This document shows positions 1 to 7,745 of a DNA stretch of 35,962 nucleotides, piece by piece. A program made the position numbers and the translations under genes. The stretch is taken from assembly GCA_002471345.1 (NCBI GenBank), contig DKPS01000108.1, positions 14,775-50,736 on the forward strand. Reading direction: 5' to 3'. The first letter of the stretch is position 1, and each line of letters starts with the position of its first letter. The stretch is from Saprospiraceae bacterium UBA7328. Lineage in GTDB: Bacteria; Bacteroidota; Bacteroidia; Chitinophagales; Saprospiraceae. The notes under the pieces were generated by a model. It was not told the origin of the DNA, searched no databases, and saw nothing but the letters and a program-made list of their open reading frames with translations.

Positions 1-824
1 CTCCATCCTGTAGGCATAAACCATAATCTGATTTTATCCCACCAGTTTTGAGTACGCCATGAGTCTTGGAGAAGTAACCACATATGTTGCCAGTTAATCA
101 GTACTGGGTTCCAAGTCTTCACCTGGCGTTTCACTCCGTATACTGCTGGTTCTTCAGGCAGTTCTTCTTGAAAAGTGTTGAATATTTTATCCCAAATGAT
201 GAATATGGCGGCATAGTTTTTATCCAGATATTTTGCATTAATAGCATGGTGTACTCTATGATGAGATGGAGTAACAATGATATGCTCTAGTATTCCCATT
301 TTGTTAATCAGTTTAGTATGATACCAAAACTGTGCAAAGAGGTGAATAGGGGCTGTAATTGCAATGATTTTGCCTGGTATACCTACTAATGCCATAGGAA
401 TATATAAGAAGAAATACACTCCTACAATACCTGAGATACTTTGGCGCAAAGCACATGAAAGATTAAATTCTTCACTGCTGTGATGCACAATATGTCTATT
501 CCAAAAGACATTGATCTCATGGTTCCATCTATGAGACCAATAAGATGCAAAATCAATCATCACAAAAGCCAACAGAAAAAGTCCTGTAGATTCAGGAATA
601 TCGAAAAATGCAAAACGATCTACCATCCAACCATAACTCACTATGACTATAGAGAGGCCGAGCATATCTTTTAGTGTATTAGTCATACCCGAGCTCAGAC
701 TTGAAATAGTATCCATAGCTCTATTCACAGAACGCCCCATAATTTTACTGGCAAAGAATTCTATGAGGATAAGTGATACGAACCCTGGGATCGCGTAGGT
801 TAATGCTGTTGCGTAAGCTTCCAT
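1..824 (-). CDS. Sterol desaturase / fatty acid hydroxylase family protein (3' end cut by window)
   Basis: Integral membrane di-iron hydroxylase of the sterol desaturase superfamily, which oxidises lipid substrates; the substrate here is unknown. The reading frame opens at the ATG at 824 (MEAYATALTYAIPGF) and stays open to the window edge, so the C terminus is missing. The family's histidine clusters are visible in order: SHRWNHE (near 545-520), HIVHHSSEEFN (near 495-465) and PSHHRVHH (near 275-250), separated by hydrophobic segments, as expected for an active member. The start lies only 3 bp after the stop codon of the MFS gene upstream, so the two are probably co-transcribed. Family assignment is firm; the biological role is not. 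Confidence 0.88.
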   Translation of the reverse strand, partial: MEAYATALTYAIPGFVSLILIEFFASKIMGRSVNRAMDTISSLSSGMTNTLKDMLGLSIVIVSYGWMVDRFAFFDIPESTGLFLLAFVMIDFASYWSHRWNHEINVFWNRHIVHHSSEEFNLSCALRQSISGIVGVYFFLYIPMALVGIPGKIIAITAPIHLFAQFWYHTKLINKMGILEHIIVTPSHHRVHHAINAKYLDKNYAAIFIIWDKIFNTFQEELPEEPAVYGVKRQVKTWNPVLINWQHMWLLLQDSWRTQNWWDKIRLWFMPTGW

Positions 825-827
825 GTA

Positions 828-2054
828 TTAATCTTTTACAGCATTAAAAGTAGTGCTTTTCATTTGATTTCTGTTCGATACTAGGAGTAAAATACCACCT
901 AAAAGTCCTAATCCAAAACATATTTTTAAGAGCAATGATAATTGTTCCCATGAAGAGTTTTCACCCGAAGTTGTAACCATAGACAATCCGAAAAGCAAAC
1001 CAAAAAAACCTAACCGACTTACAAGGCTCATCAGAGAATGGAATGTTGCCCTTTGGCCAGAATCAATCTGGGGTGTAATTACTTCAAATAATGGGGCCTT
1101 AACAGCTGACCACCCAAAGCTTCTAAACATAATTACCACAATCAGGAATGGGTGCAATATCCATGACATTAGGCCTATTACAATAATAATCATCACAAAC
1201 ATCAAAAAAAGATATCTATTCAGGCCTATTTTATTTTTCCAAACTATACTTTGACTTGCTGCATATGCGCCTACAAACATGGCAAAGGCATACAGTATTC
1301 CTGACATTACAGGAGCAGAAGAGATATTCAATAATTGCCCATCTTCCAGTAATTTTAAATAAGGTTGATAAAATTCATATGGAACGTGAACCATGATATA
1401 CATGATTACATATAGTGAGAAGATCCAGAATAGAGATTTGTTTTTTAGATAAGCTACACATTTAGTTAGCTGTATGATAATGTTAGATTGGGCTTTCTCT
1501 TTGTTTTGTATTTCAGGTTCGTCAAAAAGAAAGGTGATTGCTAGTGCAATAATAGCTGCTAGCAAACTTAACCAGTAGGCATAAACAAGATCATACCCAC
1601 TTAACCATCCTCCGAGTAGTGCCCCAAATCCTCCAGATATCAATGCCCATTTATTAACTGTGGCTTCTCTTTGCCCATATTCAGATTCAAGATTTTCACT
1701 TTTTAATGATTCAAAATGAAAGACTGTATTTGTGCCAGAAATGAATGCCATATGAGCTGCAAAAGCTATTTGACCAGCACATAGCCACCAAAAATTAATA
1801 CCATAGATGTAAAACGTAATCGCTAAACAGAGTAAAACGGCCCCATAGAAAAGTGTCTTTTTGCGCCCTATCTTATCTGAGAAATATCCGGAGGGTATTT
1901 CCAAGATTACTACAGAAATATAATAGATAGCTTCAAGTTGTAAAACTTCACTGAGTGAAAGTCTTTCGCTAAAAAACAAAAAGAAAACAGGCATCCATGC
2001 CAAGAAAGAAGTTGTGGCGAAGTACCAGCTATAAAGTCTTATGTTTTTATGCAT
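828..2054 (-). CDS. MFS transporter
   Basis: 408-residue major facilitator superfamily permease with about twelve hydrophobic segments. The loop after TM2 carries the family signature (GYFSDKIGRKKTL, near residue 60-70), with an acidic residue and an Arg-Lys pair that normally gate transport. The mid-protein loop (FDEPEIQNKEKAQ) separates the two six-helix halves. No substrate can be read from the sequence. It sits 98 bp downstream of metX on the same strand and directly before the hydroxylase gene, so it may be the distal part of the methionine operon or have its own promoter in the gap. Export of a metabolite or a drug are both possible. Confidence 0.88.
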   Translation of the reverse strand: MHKNIRLYSWYFATTSFLAWMPVFFLFFSERLSLSEVLQLEAIYYISVVILEIPSGYFSDKIGRKKTLFYGAVLLCLAITFYIYGINFWWLCAGQIAFAAHMAFISGTNTVFHFESLKSENLESEYGQREATVNKWALISGGFGALLGGWLSGYDLVYAYWLSLLAAIIALAITFLFDEPEIQNKEKAQSNIIIQLTKCVAYLKNKSLFWIFSLYVIMYIMVHVPYEFYQPYLKLLEDGQLLNISSAPVMSGILYAFAMFVGAYAASQSIVWKNKIGLNRYLFLMFVMIIIVIGLMSWILHPFLIVVIMFRSFGWSAVKAPLFEVITPQIDSGQRATFHSLMSLVSRLGFFGLLFGLSMVTTSGENSSWEQLSLLLKICFGLGLLGGILLLVSNRNQMKSTTFNAVKD

Positions 2055-2152
2055 GGAGGATAAAGGAAAGGAAAATTTAGAAATCTAGGAAGTGTTATCA
2101 ATCGATTCTTGGGAAAAAAGAAATAGGTGCTAAAGTGATAATATAGACTTTA

Positions 2153-3163
2153 CTAGAGATCTAGATTTTGTTGGATTGAGGTCTTTATATGTTCAGATTC
2201 TATAAGAAAAGCATCATGACCAAAAATGGTTTTAATTTCAACATAAGTAGCCGATGGGATGTGTTCTGCAAGATATTTTTGCTCTACAGGTGGAATAAGG
2301 AGATCAGAGTTAAAGCCTATGATTATTGTGTTGGATTCAATCTGTTTTAATGCTGTTGGAATGCTTTCTCTACCCCGACCAACATTGTGTGTATCCAGTA
2401 CACTGAGGAGGGTGTAATAGCTATGCGCATTAAATCTGTTTACAAATTTTTCGCCTTGATATTTTAAATATGAGGCAGCTTTGAAATTCGAAGTTTTATC
2501 CTCAGAATCCTCTGATTGCCGTTCTACAAATGAAATGTGGGATCTGTAATAGGGCAGAGCCATGGCTCTTGATGCTCTTAGTCCTTCTTTTCCTGCAATC
2601 GAATTGTTATTATGAAAAGTGGAATCTACATGCATAGCCATGCGCTGCGATTCATGTATGGCAATGACCCATGGAGTTTCCTTAGCAGAGCAGCAAAGCA
2701 GAGCTAATGAATCAAATTGTGATGGACGATTTATAGCCATTTCTTGTGCTATATTTCCGCCACATGATCCGCCTATGAGTAGTTTTACTCTTTCTATTCC
2801 TAACTGATCTAACAGTTTTATATGGAGGAGTGCAGTATCTCTTATTGTTACTTTGGGGAAATCTAATCCATATCTCTGACCAGTCTTTGGATTTCTGTCA
2901 TCAGCACAAGTAGTACCATAAGGAGATCCTAAATTATTAGCACATATTATGAAGTCACTAGTTGGATCAAAAATATTTCCTTTGCCGTAAAGGCCACTCC
3001 ACCAATCGGATACATCAGAATTGGCAGTGAGGGCATGGATCACCATGACTACATTGTCCTTGGCATTATTTAAAGTGCCAAAAGTGTGATACCTGATGTT
3101 AATATCGGAAAGGCTACCACCCAGTTCTAGATCAAAATCACTATCGAGTTTTAAGTTATTCAA
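2153..3163 (-). CDS. metX: Homoserine O-acyltransferase (MetX family)
   Basis: 336-residue alpha/beta hydrolase of the MetX family, which acylates the hydroxyl of homoserine to activate it for sulfur transfer in methionine synthesis. The nucleophile elbow is GGSCGGN with Ser133; the rest of the triad fits Asp287 (FNSDLLIPP) and His316 (FGHDAF). The more usual elbow in this family is GGSMGG, so Cys134 is a departure. Family members use acetyl-CoA or succinyl-CoA, and the name alone does not tell which. Its start overlaps the 3' end of metZ by 8 bp, pointing to translational coupling. Slightly short compared with the 350-380 residues common in the family, but all core motifs are present. Confidence 0.9.
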   Translation of the reverse strand: MNNLKLDSDFDLELGGSLSDINIRYHTFGTLNNAKDNVVMVIHALTANSDVSDWWSGLYGKGNIFDPTSDFIICANNLGSPYGTTCADDRNPKTGQRYGLDFPKVTIRDTALLHIKLLDQLGIERVKLLIGGSCGGNIAQEMAINRPSQFDSLALLCCSAKETPWVIAIHESQRMAMHVDSTFHNNNSIAGKEGLRASRAMALPYYRSHISFVERQSEDSEDKTSNFKAASYLKYQGEKFVNRFNAHSYYTLLSVLDTHNVGRGRESIPTALKQIESNTIIIGFNSDLLIPPVEQKYLAEHIPSATYVEIKTIFGHDAFLIESEHIKTSIQQNLDL

Positions 3164-4328
3164 TATTAGATTTTTCTAAAGCATCGGTAATATCATTAAT
3201 TATATCATCTATGGATTCTAAACCCACTGAAAATCTGAGCGTAGTATCCGTAATTCCAGATTTAGCCCTTTCTTCCGGAGACAGTTTTGAATGAGTGGTC
3301 GTGGCTGGATGAGTTACTATGGTTCTAGTATCTCCTAGATTTGCCGTAATAGATAGCAAAGAGAGACTATTTATAAAATTAAAAGCGTGGTATTTGTCGC
3401 CTTTTAGATTGCAACATAATACACCTCCTCCCCATTTCATTTGCTTCTTTGCCAATGTTAGATCAGGATGACTTTCTAAAAAAGGATAGCTCACTGATGT
3501 TATTCCAGAGTGAGATTCTAATTCTCGAGCCAAGGAAAATGCATTTTTCGAATGCCTTTCCATTCTGACTTCTAATGTCTCTAAACTTTTAGAAAGTATC
3601 CATGCATTAAATGGAGATAGTGAAGCACCTGTGCGTCTTAAGAAGTCAAAAACTGGACTGATGAATTCCTCTTTTCCTAATACTATACCACCTAAGACTC
3701 TTCCTTGACCATCAATAAATTTAGTAGCAGAATGTATTACTATATCTGCGCCCCATAGAGCAGGTTTTTGGATAATAGGAGTAGCAAAACAATTATCGAC
3801 TGCGAAAATGCTTCCAGATTGTTTGCTGAGTTTACTAAGCCATTCTAGATCTATTAATTGTAGACCTGGATTTGATGGGGTCTCTATTATTACTATTTTG
3901 GGCTTCTTGCTTATGGCTTTTACCCACCCTTCATTGTCTTTTATATCTACAAGGATCGTGTCTATGCCCCAACTAGGAAGAATGTTTTGTAAAATATAGA
4001 GGGTATTGCCAAACAAAGATCCTGATGCCACTACAAGATCACCAGACTTGAGATGAGCACTCAGTGTTGCAAAAATAGCTGCCATTCCTGAAGCCGTAGC
4101 TACCCCTGCAGGTAACTGTTCCAAATGACACATTTTGTCTATTAATTCAGTAGTGTTTGGATTAGAAAATCTACTGTATATATCTCCTTCAATTTTGCCA
4201 GAGAAATACGCTTCAGCTTCTTCAGCACTACTATACTGAAAGCTTGAAGTCATGAATATAGGGCCAGAATGTTCTCTGAATTCACTCTTCGTAGGTTGTA
4301 GTCGTATAGCACCTGTGGCGTCCTTCAT
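3156..4328 (-). CDS. metZ: O-acylhomoserine sulfhydrylase (MetZ-like, PLP-dependent)
   Basis: 390-residue member of the Cys/Met metabolism PLP enzyme family. It is expected to replace the acyl group of O-succinyl- or O-acetylhomoserine with sulfide to give homocysteine. The PLP lysine is Lys203 in HSATKFIDGQGR, a sequence context typical of MetZ; SRFSNPNTTEL (near residue 52-62), SGMAAIFA (80-87) and ETPSNPGLQ (149-157) are further cofactor and substrate-site motifs. It directly precedes and overlaps metX, so acylation and sulfhydrylation are made together. Cystathionine gamma-synthase is an alternative within the same family, but the SATKFIDGQGR motif and the metX partner favour a direct sulfhydrylase. 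Confidence 0.88.
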   Translation of the reverse strand: MKDATGAIRLQPTKSEFREHSGPIFMTSSFQYSSAEEAEAYFSGKIEGDIYSRFSNPNTTELIDKMCHLEQLPAGVATASGMAAIFATLSAHLKSGDLVVASGSLFGNTLYILQNILPSWGIDTILVDIKDNEGWVKAISKKPKIVIIETPSNPGLQLIDLEWLSKLSKQSGSIFAVDNCFATPIIQKPALWGADIVIHSATKFIDGQGRVLGGIVLGKEEFISPVFDFLRRTGASLSPFNAWILSKSLETLEVRMERHSKNAFSLARELESHSGITSVSYPFLESHPDLTLAKKQMKWGGGVLCCNLKGDKYHAFNFINSLSLLSITANLGDTRTIVTHPATTTHSKLSPEERAKSGITDTTLRFSVGLESIDDIINDITDALEKSNIE

Positions 4329-4415
4329 CTACATTCTTTTGATAGATTTGCGAAATTAGGTTTTCTTTTAGTTGAATACTTCCTAATACTTAAAATACGG
4401 GATTAAGAGGGCAAA

Positions 4416-4826
4416 TTAGTTTAATGTGAAATGAAAGTTCACTTCCAGGTCTTTTCTTAGCGTGTGCAATACAGAGCAATACTTGTCTCTAGTGAGTTCC
4501 ATTGCTTTTTCTAGTTTTTTCTCCTTTATATCACCTTTGAGAATAAAGTGAACATCAATGTACTTGTATGGCGATGAAGTACCACCTTCAAACTTTTCGC
4601 CACTGATTTCCATTTGAAAATCATCAATAGTTTGTCTTTGCTTATTCATGATATTAATCACATCAATAGCACTACATCCTGCCACACTTACCAGTAGCAC
4701 TTCCATAGGCCTATAGGCTGAGTTAGAGCCCCCAATAGCAGGACCTCCATCAGTATGGATAATATTCCCTCTTTCATTGGTTGCTTCAAGTTTGAAAGCG
4801 TCGTCTATTCTTTTGATTTTGATCAT
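4416..4826 (-). CDS. OsmC family peroxiredoxin-like protein
   Basis: 136-residue OsmC/Ohr-fold protein. Two cysteines lie where the family keeps its reactive pair: one in VAGCSAIDVINIM near residue 51 and one in KYCSVLHTL near residue 117. These proteins reduce organic or fatty-acid hydroperoxides, although many members of the YhfA-like branch have no proven activity. A Shine-Dalgarno-like AAAGGAA lies shortly before the ATG, and a TACATTTG element (4855-4862) sits at a suitable distance for a promoter. metZ follows 87 bp downstream on the same strand, so this gene may head the methionine transcription unit, which would fit a link between sulfur metabolism and redox stress; that link is inference. 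Confidence 0.85.
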   Translation of the reverse strand: MIKIKRIDDAFKLEATNERGNIIHTDGGPAIGGSNSAYRPMEVLLVSVAGCSAIDVINIMNKQRQTIDDFQMEISGEKFEGGTSSPYKYIDVHFILKGDIKEKKLEKAMELTRDKYCSVLHTLRKDLEVNFHFTLN

Positions 4827-4854
4827 AATGATTTCCTTTCTCTATTGTAAAGTG

Positions 4855-4862
4855 CAAATGTA
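4855..4862 (-). promoter_or_regulatory. Putative -7 element upstream of the OsmC-like gene
   Basis: Read on the minus strand, TACATTTG matches the TAnnTTTG element of the primary Bacteroidota sigma factor exactly. It lies about 30 bp before the ATG at 4826, giving a short leader. No convincing TTTG-type -33 element is seen 19-21 bp further upstream, so confidence is moderate. Confidence 0.4.
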
Positions 4863-4900
4863 TGATGTGTCTTGAATAGATATTGACTTTTAAGACATGA

Positions 4901-5437
4901 TTATTCAGTTTTCACCTTTTCAATGGTGATCGTTTTTAATAAGTTTTCTATTCGATCCAAATTGGATAAGGATTTATCTGTAATCAGCACACGTATCAGC
5001 ATAAACCCTTCTGAAGATTGAGCATTGATAAATTCTGAATTCTCTACTTGAGGATTCTTTTCTCCCAATACTATATTTAAATTTGGAGAGCCATACTGCA
5101 TGTCATTTTTGACATAATAATTGATCGTGTTGGGTTGATAGAAAGCTACTGACCAGTAGATAGAATCAGGAAGTGATCCAGAGATATGAATTGGTCCTTC
5201 ACTTACATCATAGAATGTGCTGACATAGGCAAAATCGGGATTTGGTTTGACAACCGTTCTTGAGTTTTCATCTGGAGCTAATAGTATTCTTGTTTGATTT
5301 GGGAGATTTCCGAATGTATCTGCGCCTCTGGTTTTAAACTTAGCATATATGTAATTGGGTAAAAAGTACATGGTGGTGTGATATCCAGCAGACCCAAAAG
5401 TCATGGCAGCTAATATTATAATCAAAGCCTTTCTCAT
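4901..5437 (-). CDS. DUF1254-like small membrane-anchored protein
   Basis: 178 residues: an N-terminal hydrophobic anchor (residues 4-25) followed by a soluble extracytoplasmic domain. The stretch VVKPNPDFAYVSTFYDVSEG, followed by HISGSLPDSIYWSVAFYQPNT, is the pattern of the DUF1254 family, where a conserved N-x-D segment precedes beta strands. The catalytic or binding role of DUF1254 is not known to me. Its ATG overlaps the stop of the upstream DUF1214-like gene by 4 bp (ATGA), so the two are translationally coupled and probably act as partners. Single long DUF1254-DUF1214 proteins exist in other bacteria; here the two domains are separate polypeptides, each with its own membrane anchor. Confidence 0.7.
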   Translation of the reverse strand: MRKALIIILAAMTFGSAGYHTTMYFLPNYIYAKFKTRGADTFGNLPNQTRILLAPDENSRTVVKPNPDFAYVSTFYDVSEGPIHISGSLPDSIYWSVAFYQPNTINYYVKNDMQYGSPNLNIVLGEKNPQVENSEFINAQSSEGFMLIRVLITDKSLSNLDRIENLLKTITIEKVKTE

Positions 5438-6042
5438 TTTACTCTTTTTATAGAAGGCAGAGGAATAGTTGTCAGATTATTGTACACTTCTGGTGAAGCA
5501 TTGTACAATCTTAGGGTAAGTGCCATGGTATTGTTTTCGCCAGAAGGAATCCAATTTTCACCGGTCCTTTCTTTTGATATATGCATAGTATAAGTCGGTT
5601 GACTGATATTTTGAAGTTCGGGGTTTAAACTGTCTTTAGGGGTATAAGATATGGAGGTGTCATTGTAACCATAGATTTTATTAGGATTAGGAATCATGAA
5701 ATTGTCCTTTCCATAAAGAGTATAACTCCAGTATCTAGCATTTGGGACACTGCCTTCTAAAATATAATCATAGTCCGAATCAAGAGGATCTCCGTCACTA
5801 TCCATAATAGCGGTGTAATAGATTACTTCTGATTCTCTTAATGCAAAAAGACCCACTTTAGCAATAAGAGCACGTTGTTTAGTATTCTTTAGGTCCATAG
5901 AAGGATTCACCCTCCATGGTCCGTTGTAAAGCATAAAGTTCAATTGATCCACATTTCTCAGACTTTTTATTGCTAAATACCCACCAGTGATAAAGCTAGC
6001 AATAGCAATAAAGAGAATAATAATTATGAATCTTGATTTCAC
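5434..6042 (-). CDS. DUF1214-like small membrane-anchored protein
   Basis: 202 residues with one N-terminal transmembrane anchor (residues 5-27) and an exported domain. The C-terminal half carries the DUF1214 signature: ARYWSYTLYGKDNFMIPNPN, then the strand YTMHISKERTGENWIPSGEN, and the closing MALTLRLYNASPEVYNN segment, ending in a proline-containing tail. The order Trp-Ser-x-Thr-Leu-Tyr, then Asn-Trp-x-Pro, then Leu-Arg-Leu-Tyr, is the family fingerprint. Biochemical function is unknown. It is the first gene of a two-gene unit with the DUF1254-like partner immediately downstream (4-bp overlap). Confidence 0.72.
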   Translation of the reverse strand: MKSRFIIIILFIAIASFITGGYLAIKSLRNVDQLNFMLYNGPWRVNPSMDLKNTKQRALIAKVGLFALRESEVIYYTAIMDSDGDPLDSDYDYILEGSVPNARYWSYTLYGKDNFMIPNPNKIYGYNDTSISYTPKDSLNPELQNISQPTYTMHISKERTGENWIPSGENNTMALTLRLYNASPEVYNNLTTIPLPSIKRVK

Positions 6043-6185
6043 ATTGGCAAGATAATTAATTGAAGCAAAATGATAACTTTATTTATGGTGTAAATAGTTG
6101 CAATTCATCGATACGATCTACTAATTCTATCATGCCCCACGTTCTGCAAGAAATTTTTGATAAATGGCGAGGCACTAAAATTTTG

Positions 6186-6362
6186 CTATAATCCTTTTAC
6201 ATATACACCTAGAAGTAAAAGCACAAATCCGGCTAAAAGGAACCAATCTCCATTGTCAGCAATCGTTGGGCTTATAGCGGCACCTAATAATCCTACAAGT
6301 ACAAGAACGACACTGATAATTACAGTATTCTGCTTTGGTGCTTGGGGGGAAAGATTACTCAT
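6186..6362 (-). CDS. Small two-helix membrane protein (58 aa, hypothetical)
   Basis: A short reading frame from the ATG at 6362 to a TAG at 6188-6186 encodes 58 residues beginning MSNLSPQAPKQNT. Two hydrophobic segments (about residues 13-32 and 40-55) are linked by a short polar turn (SPTIADNGD), giving a helical-hairpin membrane protein with a short polar N-terminal tail. The composition is that of a real membrane protein, and the hydrophobic pattern breaks at sensible turns. There is no clear Shine-Dalgarno, which is normal in Bacteroidota. It lies between the DUF1214-like gene and the serine hydrolase gene, all on the minus strand. No family is recognised and no function is assigned. Confidence 0.6.
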   Translation of the reverse strand: MSNLSPQAPKQNTVIISVVLVLVGLLGAAISPTIADNGDWFLLAGFVLLLLGVYVKGL

Positions 6363-6488
6363 TTCATTTTGATTTTGTTGAATTATAATATTGCAACATT
6401 AATTATTGAATATTATATTATATAATTTTTAATATTCTATAGATGTGTTGATTCTCAATATTATTGACTTTGAAATCTTGTCAGATTG

Positions 6489-7580
6489 TCAAAGATTGGA
6501 TTGAATAGGTAAAGGCAATTTTTCTCTGAATCTGTCATCACGTAAAACCTTTAGTTCAAATTCATTCATGGATCTCATTAACCTCCTCATTTCTATCAGC
6601 CCTAATTCATTGAAGAAATAGGCCATTTCAGTTTTGTTTCCTTCATTGTCAGTAGCGTAGAGCGCTTTGGTCAAAACAAATGCTGTGGACCCTCCTTTCA
6701 TTCCAGAATGATCTAACCAGATTTTATTAGCAGGATTTTCAAGTATATATTCCATGACTTCATCTAGGTACTCATGAGTTTGTGGATTAAAATATTCTCT
6801 GGAATTAATCTTTTTCATAATGCTGACATACTCCTTAGTGGTTGATGAGGGGAGATTATCTGACCAAACTTTTTGAACATCCATATTAAGGTCACCGACT
6901 TTCTTCTTGTAGGCTGTGTCAGGAAGAGCGAGTTTAGCATGAATGGTTTGAGTGGCTTCTATATATTCTTTTAATGGAACCGCTGATATTGCAAGAGCTA
7001 AGTCTTCTCCATTCAAATCCGGAAATTTTTCCTTTCCAATGAATATTGAGGAAGCTAGGTAGTAAATTTCAGAATGATCTTTCAGCCCTAAGCTATCCAA
7101 ACGGCTATTAATTTTATCTAATCCCAATCGCTCACTTAACCATTCAGTATTGGCATTAGAACTGTATTTGATCATGCCTTTGGCCACTTCTCTTAGTTGT
7201 ATTTGATCATCTTCCATGAAATCAGTAGAACCTCTGAGCCATGCTCTGTGCGCCCCACCATCATATCCAACGGCATATCTGTCTAATGATGAGAGGTCAA
7301 TCATTTCATTTGGATCAATCTTACCATTTGCAGCTTGAATAGCATATTCGATTGCTATAATGATTTTAACTGTGCTTGCTAAAGGCATCATTCTGTCAGA
7401 GTTGATATCAGCAAGTTGTGAATCATTTCGGATAAGTGTAATGGCACTTTTGTCCGGATTCTCGACAATAAAATTTAAGACCGTTTCAGCATTGGGTTTA
7501 AAGTATTGCTTTATTCCAATATAGGCAGTTACTAGAATGGCCAGTATAATTGTGAGAATGATAAAAGTCTTTTTTAGCAT
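6489..7580 (-). CDS. Class A beta-lactamase-like serine hydrolase
   Basis: 363 residues with an N-terminal membrane anchor or uncleaved signal (residues 5-24) and a periplasmic serine hydrolase domain. The active-site triad of motifs is present: Ser69-Thr-Val-Lys72 (SxxK), Tyr139-Ser140-Ser141-Asn142 (the SDN-type motif, followed by AN), and Lys295-Gly-Gly (in place of KTG or KSG). This matches the beta-lactamase class A-like hydrolase family, which includes true beta-lactamases and enzymes of unknown substrate. It is about 70 residues longer than a typical class A enzyme, so antibiotic hydrolysis cannot be assumed. It is transcribed away from a BlaI-type repressor gene, and the shared gap carries a regular operator array, so it is very likely a direct target of that repressor. 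Confidence 0.82.
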   Translation of the reverse strand: MLKKTFIILTIILAILVTAYIGIKQYFKPNAETVLNFIVENPDKSAITLIRNDSQLADINSDRMMPLASTVKIIIAIEYAIQAANGKIDPNEMIDLSSLDRYAVGYDGGAHRAWLRGSTDFMEDDQIQLREVAKGMIKYSSNANTEWLSERLGLDKINSRLDSLGLKDHSEIYYLASSIFIGKEKFPDLNGEDLALAISAVPLKEYIEATQTIHAKLALPDTAYKKKVGDLNMDVQKVWSDNLPSSTTKEYVSIMKKINSREYFNPQTHEYLDEVMEYILENPANKIWLDHSGMKGGSTAFVLTKALYATDNEGNKTEMAYFFNELGLIEMRRLMRSMNEFELKVLRDDRFREKLPLPIQSNL

Positions 7581-7639
7581 GGTGTATAGTGTTCATTAAG
7601 GAAGAACTAAAACTAGTGAATAATCTAACAAGACTCGTT

Positions 7640-7647
7640 CAAACTAA
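7640..7647 (-). promoter_or_regulatory. Possible -7 element for the serine hydrolase gene, overlapped by operator 1
   Basis: On the minus strand the sequence is TTAGTTTG, one mismatch from TAnnTTTG, about 60 bp before the ATG at 7580. It overlaps the first 14-bp dyad (7643-7656), so bound repressor would cover it. The location is attractive for repression, but the element itself is weak. Confidence 0.3.
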
Positions 7648-7716
7648 TTTGTTAGTACTAAAACTAAATAGTTAGTATAAAAACTAAAAAAATAGTTGTG
7701 TTCCTAAAATATTAGT
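7643..7716. promoter_or_regulatory. Four-site BlaI-type operator array, 20-bp period
   Basis: Four 14-bp dyads start at 7643 (ACTAATTTGTTAGT), 7663 (ACTAAATAGTTAGT), 7683 (ACTAAAAAAATAGT) and 7703 (CCTAAAATATTAGT). All fit ACTA-N6-TAGT, apart from the first base of the fourth. The start-to-start distance is exactly 20 bp each time, close to two helical turns, so the sites face the same side of the DNA. The array fills the centre of the gap between the divergent serine hydrolase and blaI genes. BlaI/MecI repressors are known to bind dyads of this general kind as dimers and to autoregulate. The assignment to the adjacent repressor is inference from position and architecture. Confidence 0.75.
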
Positions 7717-7745
7717 TTTAAGTTCGTTGTTATAATATTCTCGCT

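Noticed and set aside
4329..4415. Possible SAM-responsive riboswitch before metZ
   Set aside because: The 87-bp gap shows no pattern of conserved SAM riboswitch cores and is too short for most classes.
6157..6372. 71-residue plus-strand frame
   Set aside because: It is the shadow of the minus-strand 58-residue membrane protein, which has far better membrane-protein composition.
6489..7580. Calling the serine hydrolase a true resistance beta-lactamase
   Set aside because: Motifs fit the class A-like fold, but it is about 70 residues longer, has KGG in place of KTG/KSG, and the neighbouring M56 protein has no penicillin sensor; only a family-level call is supported.
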